From contig NZ_QTKX01000003.1 in the NCBI RefSeq assembly GCF_018424685.1, positions 372,001 through 436,000 on the forward strand: a stretch of DNA of 64,000 bases, given 5' to 3'. Numbering within the stretch: the first letter of the stretch is position 1; each line of letters begins with the position of its first letter. The DNA is from Mesobacillus boroniphilus. GTDB lineage: Bacteria; Bacillota; Bacilli; Bacillales; Cytobacillaceae. The notes below the pieces were generated by a model. It did no database searches, had not been told where the DNA came from, and was given only the letters and a program-made list of their open reading frames with translations. Positions 8,692 through 16,845 of this stretch are shown in pieces. A program made the position numbers and the translations under genes.

Positions 8692-9264
8692 ATGAAGGAA
8701 ACGAAAGCAGATTTAATTTTACATCCAGTACGAATGAAGGTTCTTCACACGTTATCCAGCGGAAGGAGGAAAACAGTCCAGCAAATTGCCGAGAAGCTGC
8801 CGGAGGTGCCACAGGCGACTTTGTATCGCCATCTCAAAAAACTGCTTGATGCGAAAGTCATTGAGGTGGTTGAGGAAAACCAGGTTCGCGGAACGATCGA
8901 GAAAGTGTATGCCCTGCCGAAAAATAATGAAGTCATTTCAAGGGAAGAAGTGCTAAAAGCTGGTCCCGATGAGCATCTGGAGTATTTTATGAAGTTCCTG
9001 GCCAATGTACTGATGGATTTTGAAGCCTATATCCGTCAGCCCAATTATGATTTCCAAAAAGACATGGCGAGCTTCAGGACGGCAACATTATATGCCAGCG
9101 ATGAAGAATATAGTGAATTCATCAGGAAGTACGTCGAACTGATTACGCCGCTGCTCCAAAATGAAGAAGCGCCGAACAGAAAGAAACGAGTAATGACAAA
9201 TATTTTGACAACCTACCATACCGATGAAGAGGGGAATAAGGATGATGAACGCCCAAATGGTTAA
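8692..9264 (+). CDS. Winged-helix transcriptional regulator (ArsR/HTH_20-like)
   Basis: 190 residues. The N-terminal 75 residues form a winged helix (VQQIAEKLPEVPQATLYRHL, then a wing including VRGTIEKVY), and the C-terminal 110 residues are a helical domain of unknown ligand. ATG 8692 is preferred: the GTG codon three codons upstream lies within the RBS AGGTG. It overlaps the downstream hydrolase gene by 23 nt, so the two are coupled. It probably binds the 24-bp palindrome just upstream and controls itself and the hydrolase. Confidence 0.8.
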   Translation: MKETKADLILHPVRMKVLHTLSSGRRKTVQQIAEKLPEVPQATLYRHLKKLLDAKVIEVVEENQVRGTIEKVYALPKNNEVISREEVLKAGPDEHLEYFMKFLANVLMDFEAYIRQPNYDFQKDMASFRTATLYASDEEYSEFIRKYVELITPLLQNEEAPNRKKRVMTNILTTYHTDEEGNKDDERPNG

Positions 9265-10201
9265 AGAAGAAATTTCTTTTAAAAGTGACGTGAGTTTGAA
9301 AGGGACATTATTGATTCCGGATCAAGGTAAGGAAACCTATCCGGCAATGGTGTTCCTGCCGGGATCTGGTAAGCTGAACCGTGACGGCAGCACACCTAAA
9401 GGCAAATTTAAATTCGACTTATATAAAGACCTGGCTGAGTTATGCACTTCACTTGGGTTTGTTACGTTCCGCTACGATAAAAGAGGAGTTGGTGAAAGCG
9501 AGGGGGATTTTCACTCTGCCGGGCTTTCTGATGCCTTGAATGATGCTGAGGCAGCACTGGATATGCTGGCAGCACATCCGAAAGTCGAACCAAGCAAGCT
9601 GATTATTATCGGACATAGCGAAGGGTGCATGGTCGGCACTGCTCTCAATACAAGAAGGCCCGCATCCGGATTGGTCCTTCTTTCAGGTGGCGGTGAAACG
9701 CTCAAGGAAGCATTGGATCATCAAAGACAGCTACTTTATAAAGAGATGAGAGAAAAGAAGGGAATCCAGGGCTTCATCATCAAAAAGCTGAACACCCTTG
9801 ATAAAGCCGAAAAACAAGCTCAGGGTACCTACAAAAAAATGGTTGAATCTGATAAAGACGTAATGAAAACGCTGGGCTTCATCAAAATGCCGGCTAAGTA
9901 TTTCAGGGAGCACTTTGCCCTTAATATAGAAGAAGCTTTAACAAAGGTGGCCTGCCCGGTGCTGGCGATCAATGGCACAAAGGATTTTCAGGCCAACCCT
10001 GAAAAGCTGAAGCGTATTGAACAATTTGTCCAGGGTGAATGCGAAATCCATGTCGTCGAAAACATGGACCATGGATTGAAGGAACAGCTTACGCCAATGT
10101 CCCCATCAACCTACAAGAAGGATTATTTAAAAACAATCGGGAAACCAATTCATCCTGAGGCTGTTAAGCATCTGACTTCCTGGCTACAAAGATATCTTTA
10201 A
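9242..10201 (+). CDS. Alpha/beta hydrolase
   Basis: A 319-residue serine hydrolase of the alpha/beta fold. The nucleophile elbow is GHSEG (Ser near residue 130), the acid is probably Asp in NGTKDFQ, and the His is in MDHGLKE near the C-terminus. FLPGSGKLNRDG near residues 40-50 probably forms the oxyanion region. The start at 9242 follows GGGGAATAAGG. No signal peptide is visible, so it acts in the cytoplasm on an unknown ester or thioester. It is co-transcribed with the HTH regulator. Confidence 0.85.
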   Translation: MMNAQMVKEEISFKSDVSLKGTLLIPDQGKETYPAMVFLPGSGKLNRDGSTPKGKFKFDLYKDLAELCTSLGFVTFRYDKRGVGESEGDFHSAGLSDALNDAEAALDMLAAHPKVEPSKLIIIGHSEGCMVGTALNTRRPASGLVLLSGGGETLKEALDHQRQLLYKEMREKKGIQGFIIKKLNTLDKAEKQAQGTYKKMVESDKDVMKTLGFIKMPAKYFREHFALNIEEALTKVACPVLAINGTKDFQANPEKLKRIEQFVQGECEIHVVENMDHGLKEQLTPMSPSTYKKDYLKTIGKPIHPEAVKHLTSWLQRYL

Positions 10202-10209
10202 ATGTTAAA

Positions 10210-10246
10210 AGTCCCATTACCATAGTGATAATGGGACTTCCTCTTC
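10210..10246. terminator. Hairpin between convergent genes
   Basis: AGTCCCATTA (10210-10219) pairs perfectly with TAATGGGACT (10229-10238). The downstream T tract is broken (TCCTCTTCT), so termination may be partial; it separates the hydrolase from the opposing amidohydrolase gene. Confidence 0.6.
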
Positions 10247-10291
10247 TAATTCTAATGATTGGACCCCTTAATCATGGAACCTCTTCTTGTT

Positions 10292-11146
10292 CTACTCTAA
10301 AAACGCCTTAATTTTAGGAAACACCTTAAGTGCCGTATTGTAAAATACATCCTCATGGTGCTCCGGCGGGATCAGATCCTTAATGAAATTGATGTAAGGA
10401 CCAATCGGGATCAAAGGCCAGTCTGTGCCAAATAGCAGCTTGTCGTACGAGTCGGCGAATTCAAGAGCGTGGCGCAGGTGGTCAAGGAAACGTCCCTGGC
10501 TGCGCTTATCTAATTCTTCTTTCGTGCCAACGATCAGTCCTGACAAATCGGCAAATACATTTGGGTTTTTATAGATGATTTCCGCTCCCGTCAGTGTCCA
10601 GGGATCCCCGAAGTGGGCCATCATGAAATTCACATCACGGTGGTTGACCGCGACCTCGTCAATCGCCATTGGGTGTGAGTATTTCAAATAACCACGCTCC
10701 GAATACGTATCTCCAGTGTGGAAGACGACCGGGAGCTGGTATTTTGCCGCCAGCTTGTAGATCGGTTCGTAAACTTCATCATAGGCATAAAAAGGGTAGT
10801 AGCCAAGATAAATCTTGATTCCGACCGTTTTCGGCTTTTGAAGCTCTTCCTCCAGCCGAATGAGAGCGTCGGGACCAAGGTCATAAGGATTGACCCCGGC
10901 GCAGCAGAAGATATTGTCCGGCACATTTGCCTCTAAATCAAGCCCCATTGGCGTCCGTGCTTCATAATCCGGGAAGCCCATTTTATCAGTCTCGGTCAAC
11001 CCCATGCCGATGCCGAGGACCACATTGGCCTCCTTGAATTCCTTAAGGATTCCAGCATTGGAGTAATCAACGAACGACAGCTTCTCGGCTGTTTCGTAAA
11101 AGGATTTTATGTTTGATAGGTGTATATGGGCATCGATGATTTTCAT
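10292..11146 (-). CDS. TIM-barrel amidohydrolase (amidohydrolase_2 family)
   Basis: A 284-residue metal-dependent hydrolase or decarboxylase. The metal-binding DAHIH is at residues 5-9, a barrel His is in VVFHTGDT, another in MMAHFGDPW, and the late Asp is in LLFGTDWP. These are the marks of the amidohydrolase_2 (ACMSD-like) family; the reaction is not predictable. The RBS is GAGGAG. It begins 11 nt after the stop of the large GNAT-domain gene, so both probably form one operon. Confidence 0.82.
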   Translation of the reverse strand: MKIIDAHIHLSNIKSFYETAEKLSFVDYSNAGILKEFKEANVVLGIGMGLTETDKMGFPDYEARTPMGLDLEANVPDNIFCCAGVNPYDLGPDALIRLEEELQKPKTVGIKIYLGYYPFYAYDEVYEPIYKLAAKYQLPVVFHTGDTYSERGYLKYSHPMAIDEVAVNHRDVNFMMAHFGDPWTLTGAEIIYKNPNVFADLSGLIVGTKEELDKRSQGRFLDHLRHALEFADSYDKLLFGTDWPLIPIGPYINFIKDLIPPEHHEDVFYNTALKVFPKIKAFLE

Positions 11147-11157
11147 GTTTTCTCCTC

Positions 11158-14100
11158 TTAAAATTGAACTCTTCTCAGTTTTTTCAGCAAGTCACCGGTC
11201 AGTCTGCGTTCATCAAACAGCAGGAACAGGGGAGCACTTTTCGCAAATTCCCCTTTATGCCTTGAGACGAGCTGGAAAACTTCTTTATTGGTGTACGCTT
11301 CAGTTCGGTCTGCATCGTTGTTTGGTATAACGTAAAACTTATCCTCCGAGTTGTTCGAGGTAAAATACGAATCTCCATCCAGAAGCAAAGGAATCTCCTC
11401 GCTGCCTGCATGATACGCATGTGCCTGCTGGCTGTCTTTAACAGAAATCTGCACATCAGTCAGCTGGTTACCGCCAATAAACATGTCTGTGATCCAAACT
11501 TCATCGGCAAGATTTTTCCCGCCATTGCCCTTCACTTCTGCAAAAGAACCGACAACCGGCACGCCAGGAAGCATCAAATAATATTGCGTGTACTGCACGC
11601 CTTTCCACTGCTTATGCTCCTTGAACTCAGTGGTGATTGCCAGTCCGGTCCAATTGTTGCCTTCACTGTCCGCAACTTCTACCACTTCAGCATAGCTGTT
11701 TTCTTTTAATAATGAAAAGGTATTGATTCCGTCCGGTACAGTCTTCATTCCGCCGGCCCATGGATTCCACCAGCTTTTTGCCGTCAGCTCTGGGTAGGAG
11801 TGGTCGAACCATTCGTGGCCATTCACTTCCATTGAATAGATTCCAGGATAGAAATCCGAATCTGCCTTGAGGGAAATGACGCCGTTATCGATGATCAAAG
11901 TGTCATCTTCCTTGCCGGCAGTAACACTTCCTGAAGGAGAGAGCAGCATTTCTCTCAATCTAGCTTCCGTCCCGTTGCCTGAGTAGGTGGCTTCAAGAAT
12001 GGATACAGGCTCTAATGGTGCTGTTTGTACTGTCATAGAATGAGACGTTTTCTCCATCTCCGCGGTAATCGCATGAATCTCATTTCCAATCGTCAATGTT
12101 CCATTCAGGTAGCTGTTTCGGTACGTTTTTAAAGTGATATCCGTGACAGCATCAGGCTGAATCACGAACTGATCAGCATTGAAGCTTAACTCACTCGTCG
12201 TTTCAGGTTTCTTTTGGACCGGCACTTGCTGTGCGTAGGCGATGATTTCGTCGACATTCTGGAAGGCTCCCAGTGAAAGGGTTATAACACCAGACACTGC
12301 TCTTGCACCCGGCTCCAGCTTGCCGAATTGATCCTCGATGATGAACTGCCAGCTTTCAGGACCAGCGTTGCTGCCTTCAGACCACGCCAATCCGATTGGC
12401 CCGGAATGTCCTTCGGTAAAATACCAGTTCCCTGTGATTCTCTTTGTGTCCAGCTCGCCAATCTCCATGAGTCGATTTTCGGTAAAATGCACAACCTCGC
12501 CATCCAGTGGGAAGTAAACGTGCTCGAATTCATGATAGACTGGCTGGCTGAAGGCCACATCAGGATGGGGGATTTCCCCTTTATTCTCAACCTCAGCCCA
12601 TGTGTGGATGATTCCATCACCGAACAAGCGGTACGTCTGTGTTAAAAATAGTCCTTCCATCTCGGCAGATTCCAGGCTAAGCTTCATATCAATCCAGGAA
12701 TCGTTAATCTCCCAGGTTACTGAGGAAGGCTTTTTCTTCGTGAACTCGAGCGAATATGGTTTTCCGAGCTTCGGCGTCATGAAGGCAAAAGGCTGATTTT
12801 TCTTGTTGTTTTTAGCGGCTGTCATCAGCAGATCCCGTTTTCGGACATTAATCTGTCCAAGGCCGTTGAAAATATGCCAGAAATCCTTCGACTCACCGCC
12901 GAATTTTTCTCCCAATCCTTTGAAAGCAACCGAGATTTCCTGTTCGAAATTGAGTTTTTGTCCATCCGCTTTTGTTGCTGTAATCGTCAGCTCAGGATTA
13001 TAAAATCCATGCTGTTTTACCGTTAAAGGCACAGACAACGTCTTCCGGCCACGAGCAGGAATTTCCACGGTGAACGTTTGCTTTTCTAATACAACCTGCT
13101 CATTTTCAGGGAGGATTAATTGAAATTCAGCGTTCTCTCTCAGGTTATTCGTTATTTCAACATTAATAGACGTCTCTTTTTCCAGGAAAGATAGATTGCC
13201 TGAATAGCTGGCCTCTATTTTTGCCGGATTGATTGGGAAGATGCCAAGCTTCAACTCGCATTCTAGCTCGTTGATCCAAACAGTCGCTTTGATGGTTGGA
13301 TGCGTCCGCCAGTGGCTCGGTTCGTCTCCCTTTTCCACGGTGAATGTGGCGGTTATAGTAGATTCATCTTCTACCATTTGTTCCGCAACGAAATCATACT
13401 TAATGCGTCCATTGTCATTACCGTCTGCCTTGAAGGAAAGGGGAGCTGTCCCTTTGTTCATAATCTTGATTTCAAATTCCCTTTCTTCCTCCTGGATGAC
13501 TTCATGGTCTGCCAATTTCATTTGCAGGATGAACTCATCTGTTTCAATCAAGCAGATGCCGCGGCTTGTTCGTTCGAATTGCACCCTAGCTGATGTTTCT
13601 GCGTTCTGCCAGCTATATTCATAGAAAGTAAAACCATTTTCCTTGATTCCGTCCGGCTTCACTTCTATTAATCTTGTGCTGTGCTCATACCAATCCAATT
13701 TTTCAAAAAACGACTTTAACAGAGGCGTGTTCAGGACCTGGGGAATGAAATTCATCAAGTGGGTCGAATCATCCCTGTCCTCCCAGAAAAATCCGCATTT
13801 TTTATAAAGCGGAACGGCCTTCGTGTTTCCAGCCCAAGTGTAAAGATCAAGTCGAGGCCAGCCAAGCTCCACCGTTTTTTCCAGGGCTTTAAGCAAGAGG
13901 TTCTTGCCGATCTTATGCCCGTGATAATCCGTGCGGACATTGAGCAGGGGGATATAGAGCGAGCCTGTATCCTCCTTATACTCAGACAATCCGCAGTAAC
14001 CGACGACTTCCTCACCGTCCAGTGCCAGGTAAAGCTCGATGTTGTCAGAGTTGGCCTCTTTCTTTTTTACCTGATCCTCCGTCATGACGCGCGTATCGCC

Positions 14101-14205
14101 GCCCCAGCCGTCACGACTCAGATTCCACATCTTGGCGACCCCAGCCGCCAATCCTTCATGATACTTCTCGATTTGGATAAGCTTATTCAATTGTGTCACG
14201 TCCAT
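11158..14205 (-). CDS. GNAT acetyltransferase fused to a ~850-residue beta-rich region
   Basis: This 1015-residue protein starts with a GNAT domain (residues 1-155; acetyl-CoA loop VRTDYHGHKIGKNLL near 91-105, then GNTKAVPLYKKCGF). The remaining 850 residues are beta-strand rich, with CARDB/NEW3-like sandwich modules around 330-420 (a segment beginning SINVEITNNL) and a later aromatic-rich part (HEWFDHSYPELTAKSWWNPW) resembling beta-supersandwich carbohydrate-enzyme domains; this last point is inference. No signal peptide or membrane segment is seen, so it is probably cytoplasmic, which is odd for such modules. It lies upstream of the amidohydrolase in one operon. The reading frame is unbroken and the RBS is GGGAGGAG. 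Confidence 0.8.
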   Translation of the reverse strand: MDVTQLNKLIQIEKYHEGLAAGVAKMWNLSRDGWGGDTRVMTEDQVKKKEANSDNIELYLALDGEEVVGYCGLSEYKEDTGSLYIPLLNVRTDYHGHKIGKNLLLKALEKTVELGWPRLDLYTWAGNTKAVPLYKKCGFFWEDRDDSTHLMNFIPQVLNTPLLKSFFEKLDWYEHSTRLIEVKPDGIKENGFTFYEYSWQNAETSARVQFERTSRGICLIETDEFILQMKLADHEVIQEEEREFEIKIMNKGTAPLSFKADGNDNGRIKYDFVAEQMVEDESTITATFTVEKGDEPSHWRTHPTIKATVWINELECELKLGIFPINPAKIEASYSGNLSFLEKETSINVEITNNLRENAEFQLILPENEQVVLEKQTFTVEIPARGRKTLSVPLTVKQHGFYNPELTITATKADGQKLNFEQEISVAFKGLGEKFGGESKDFWHIFNGLGQINVRKRDLLMTAAKNNKKNQPFAFMTPKLGKPYSLEFTKKKPSSVTWEINDSWIDMKLSLESAEMEGLFLTQTYRLFGDGIIHTWAEVENKGEIPHPDVAFSQPVYHEFEHVYFPLDGEVVHFTENRLMEIGELDTKRITGNWYFTEGHSGPIGLAWSEGSNAGPESWQFIIEDQFGKLEPGARAVSGVITLSLGAFQNVDEIIAYAQQVPVQKKPETTSELSFNADQFVIQPDAVTDITLKTYRNSYLNGTLTIGNEIHAITAEMEKTSHSMTVQTAPLEPVSILEATYSGNGTEARLREMLLSPSGSVTAGKEDDTLIIDNGVISLKADSDFYPGIYSMEVNGHEWFDHSYPELTAKSWWNPWAGGMKTVPDGINTFSLLKENSYAEVVEVADSEGNNWTGLAITTEFKEHKQWKGVQYTQYYLMLPGVPVVGSFAEVKGNGGKNLADEVWITDMFIGGNQLTDVQISVKDSQQAHAYHAGSEEIPLLLDGDSYFTSNNSEDKFYVIPNNDADRTEAYTNKEVFQLVSRHKGEFAKSAPLFLLFDERRLTGDLLKKLRRVQF

Positions 14206-14217
14206 TCTCCTCCCTAG

Positions 14218-14274
14218 CTATGGGCCATCTTCCTTTTTAGATAAAATAAGTTGCTGCTTTTTTGAATTGTCCAT
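14218..14274 (-). CDS. Possible 18-codon leader peptide gene
   Basis: An ATG at 14274-14272 follows a near-perfect AAAGGAGG by 9 nt and opens 18 codons (MDNSKKQQLILSKKEDGP) ending 12 nt before the start of the GNAT-domain gene. The RBS is too strong to be an accident, and a leader or coupling peptide is plausible. No regulatory codon run is obvious. Confidence 0.4.
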   Translation of the reverse strand: MDNSKKQQLILSKKEDGP

Positions 14275-14324
14275 ACTACTGAACCTCCTTTGATTTGATG
14301 GGAGTGTTTTTGCACTCCATATTC

Positions 14325-14353
14325 ATCGTAAAGGGAAATTTTACTAGTGTAAA
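14325..14353 (-). promoter_or_regulatory. Promoter of the GNAT/amidohydrolase operon
   Basis: On the minus strand, TTTACA (14353-14348), 17 bp, TACGAT (14330-14325). The leader-peptide RBS lies about 40 nt downstream, with a small GGAGTG/CACTCC hairpin between. Confidence 0.55.
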
Positions 14354-14456
14354 GAAAATTTAGAATATAATGTTTTTTAAAAATAACTATTATAAATATG
14401 GTGGCTTCCTTTTTTAGTTATAATGAAGAAAAGACACTTAGAAGGAGTGAGGAGTA

Positions 14457-14960
14457 GTGGAGAAAAAAATCTATTGGGACATCCTTCATTTTAATGGTAA
14501 CGAGATTTATATTTCGGCGACAGACAAAGGCTTATGCTATGTCGGATCACCGGAAGAAAGCTATGAAGACATGGTCAAACGTTTGCCTGCTGCTGTTTTC
14601 GAAAAAAATGCAGAAGCTTTGAAACAGTACATGCATGAATTGACTGAATATCTTGAAGGAAAGCTCATCGATTTTTCTTTGCCGGTCGATGTAAAAGGGA
14701 CACCATTCCAGGAAGCAATCTGGACCGCCTTAAGGGAAATCCCTTATGGGGAGACCTATACATATTCCGATATCGCAGAAAAAATCGGCAAGCCTGCTGC
14801 TGTAAGAGCTGTTGGAACCGCCATTGGCGCAAATCCAGTCCTAATTACCGTTCCCTGCCATCGCGTCATTGGTAAAAACGGCGCGATTACCGGGTATAGA
14901 GGCGGAATTGAAATGAAGCAGCAGTTGTTGGAACTGGAGAAAGTCCATTGTAGAAGTTAA
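14457..14960 (+). CDS. ogt: Methylated-DNA--protein-cysteine methyltransferase
   Basis: A 167-residue suicide repair enzyme that moves the alkyl group from O6-alkylguanine to its own Cys. The active site PCHRVIG lies near residue 139, preceded by the helix-turn-helix part IPYGETYTYSDIAEKIGKPAAVRAVG and followed by GAITGYRGG, all hallmarks of the family. The length fits a free-standing Ogt/AdaB-type protein. Start GTG 14457 follows GGAGTGAGG. A -10 TATAAT is at 14419-14424. Tandem 52-nt repeats begin 35 nt after its stop codon. Confidence 0.93.
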   Translation: MEKKIYWDILHFNGNEIYISATDKGLCYVGSPEESYEDMVKRLPAAVFEKNAEALKQYMHELTEYLEGKLIDFSLPVDVKGTPFQEAIWTALREIPYGETYTYSDIAEKIGKPAAVRAVGTAIGANPVLITVPCHRVIGKNGAITGYRGGIEMKQQLLELEKVHCRS

Positions 14961-14995
14961 TGTGCCCGAAGTTCAGTATGTAAGTAAGCAGAGGC

Positions 14996-15411
14996 AACAT
15001 GTGCCCGAAAAGGAAGAGGAGACACGATTTCGGTCACAAGAGGAGCCAACATGTGCCCGAAAAGGAAAAGGAGACACGATTTCGGTCACAAGAGGAGCCA
15101 ACATGTGCCCGAAAAGGAAGAGGAGATACGATTTCGGTCACAAGAGGAGCCAACTTGTGCCCGAAAAGGAAGAGGAGACACGATTTCGGTCACAAGAGGA
15201 GCCAACATGTGCCCGAAAAGGAAGAGGAAACACGATTTCGGTCACAAGAAAAGGCAACATGTGCCCGAAAAGGAAGAGGAGACACGATTTCGGTCACAAG
15301 AGGAGCCAACATGTGTCCGAAAAGGAAGAGGAGTCAAGATTTCGGTAACAAGAGGAGCCAACATGTGTCCGAAAAGGAAAAGGAATCACGAATACGGTCA
15401 CAAGCAGGGTG
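14996..15411 (+). repeat. Eight tandem 52-nt hairpin repeats (minisatellite)
   Basis: Units start at 14996, 15048, 15100, 15152, 15204, 15256, 15308 and 15360. The first seven are nearly identical and the last decays; a partial unit lies at 14958-14995. Each unit holds GTGCCCGAAA and TTTCGGTCAC, a 10-bp inverted repeat with one mismatch around a purine-rich 17-nt loop. Because 52 is not a multiple of 3, every frame is crossed and all three forward frames are open; I regard these as by-products of the repeat and not genes. Confidence 0.9.
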
Positions 15412-15572
15412 AACTTGGACTCCGAATGAGGTCATACGGGAATGCCCTGTTATTTTAAACTTGAATTGTAAGAAAATTGCCATACATCTTTCACACTTTT
15501 CTTGTGCCTAAAAGCTATAATGAACCCAAATGGACAATTGCACGATACCAGAGGGCTGATGGGGGCGATCTA

Positions 15573-16073
15573 ATGAAGAGTTTGATTGTTTACTGCTCAA
15601 CACATGGTACGACAGCCAAAGCGACACATCTTTTACGGAAGCAGATTGAAGGGGATGTTATAGTCATCAACCTGGATAAGACGAAGCTCCATTCGGATCT
15701 GGAGTTATTTGATTCAGTGGTGATCGGCGGTTCCATCCATGCTGGCAGCATCCAGGGGAAAATCAAGAAATTCATGAAAGAGCATGAAGACGTGCTGGAA
15801 AGAAAGAATCTCGGCCTGTTTCTTTGCTGCATGAGGGAAGGGCAGGAAGCACATCTTCAGTTTGAAAATGCATTCCCACCCAACTTGAGGGAAGCGGCAA
15901 TAGCGAAAGGGTTATTTGGCGGTGAATTTGTTTTTTCGAAAATGAACTTCTTTGAAAAAATAATTGCGAAGAGTGTGAGCGGAGAGACGACGGATTTATC
16001 GAAATTGGATGTGGGCGCGATTAATGAATTCGCAAATACATTCAATCGACAAAATAAATTTTTACTTGTTTAG
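15573..16073 (+). CDS. Flavodoxin-domain protein
   Basis: A 166-residue protein with an N-terminal FMN phosphate loop CSTHGTTAKATHLL (residues 8-21) and VVIGGSIHAG near residue 50, matching the flavodoxin/HemG-like family. It probably binds FMN and transfers electrons; HemG-type protoporphyrinogen oxidase activity is possible but not shown. The start is ATG 15573; a longer frame reading back to 15477 crosses the likely -10 TATAAT (15516-15521). Terminator follows. Confidence 0.8.
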   Translation: MKSLIVYCSTHGTTAKATHLLRKQIEGDVIVINLDKTKLHSDLELFDSVVIGGSIHAGSIQGKIKKFMKEHEDVLERKNLGLFLCCMREGQEAHLQFENAFPPNLREAAIAKGLFGGEFVFSKMNFFEKIIAKSVSGETTDLSKLDVGAINEFANTFNRQNKFLLV

Positions 16074-16076
16074 AAT

Positions 16077-16107
16077 CGGAGGCTTTGCTGAAGCCTTCGT
16101 TTTTTTA
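16077..16107 (+). terminator. Rho-independent terminator
   Basis: Stem CGGAGGCTT/AAGCCTTCG (one G-T pair) with a 5-nt loop and then a T tract. Confidence 0.8.
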
Positions 16108-16171
16108 TTTTCTCCGTATGAATATGTTGTATAATCAAATTAATTTGTTAGGGGGAGAGTGTTTTAACGGA

Positions 16172-16723
16172 ATGAACATTGAGCTTTTCAGAATGATCAA
16201 TGACGCCGGAAAGGAATTCGAGATTTTGAATCCGGTCATGGTCATTATAGCTAACAATGCGATTTACCTTTTAGCGGCGGCTGTCCTTATATACTTGTTC
16301 AGCAGGAATCCGGGGGACCGATTGATGGTGGTGAGCGGTTTGGTAGCGATTTTGTTGGCAGAGGTGGCCGGGAAACTTGCGGGCATTTTCCATTCAAATC
16401 ACCAGCCGTTTGCAGCGCTTGCCGAAGTTAATCAATTGATTGATATGGAAGTGAACAACTCGTTTCCAAGTGACCACACGATTATTTTTTTTTCGATGAC
16501 TGTTACGTTCTGGCTGTTTAAAAGGAAGCATACCTATTTATGGGCTTTGCTGGCATTGCTTGTTGGTATTTCGCGGATATGGGCAGGCGTACATTATCCG
16601 GCGGATATCGCTGTCGGGGCAATACTAGGTTCAGCTTTTGCTTATATCGGCTATCGTCTGATTCCAAAAGTGAAGTATGTGAACAAGAATGATTTGGCAG
16701 GCAAGGAAATGAAAAATATCTGA
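16172..16723 (+). CDS. bcrC: Undecaprenyl-diphosphatase (BcrC-like, PAP2 family)
   Basis: A 183-residue membrane enzyme expected to dephosphorylate undecaprenyl pyrophosphate outside the cell, recycling the lipid carrier for peptidoglycan and polysaccharide. The PAP2 motifs are FPSDHT near residue 98 and GISRIWAGVHYPADI near residue 135, between membrane segments. The N-terminus MNIELFRMIND matches BcrC starts, so ATG 16172 is chosen although its RBS is weak (GGGGGAG lies 16 nt upstream). A TATAAT lies at 16130-16135. BcrC versus a related PAP2 phosphatase cannot be fully separated. Confidence 0.78.
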   Translation: MNIELFRMINDAGKEFEILNPVMVIIANNAIYLLAAAVLIYLFSRNPGDRLMVVSGLVAILLAEVAGKLAGIFHSNHQPFAALAEVNQLIDMEVNNSFPSDHTIIFFSMTVTFWLFKRKHTYLWALLALLVGISRIWAGVHYPADIAVGAILGSAFAYIGYRLIPKVKYVNKNDLAGKEMKNI

Positions 16724-16778
16724 TTATGAAACCTTAGCGCCGGGTAAATCGTACATTAATGAAGCTGAGTTTGAGTAT

Positions 16779-16807
16779 TTGATTTATATCGAACAGAACA
16801 GTAAAAT
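16779..16807 (+). promoter_or_regulatory. Promoter of the CNNM/CBS gene
   Basis: TTGATT (16779-16784), 17 bp, TAAAAT (16802-16807). RBS GGAGAG (16831-16836) precedes a TTG start. Confidence 0.55.
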
Positions 16808-16845
16808 ATATTCTGACAAATTTTTTTTTCGGAGAGTGAATTTTT

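Noticed and set aside
14996..15411. CRISPR array
   Set aside because: Units are directly adjacent copies with no variable spacers, and no cas genes are present.
14962..15458. Three overlapping 128-137-codon frames over the repeat array
   Set aside because: They are the same 52-nt repeat read in three frames; none has an independent RBS or codon pattern.
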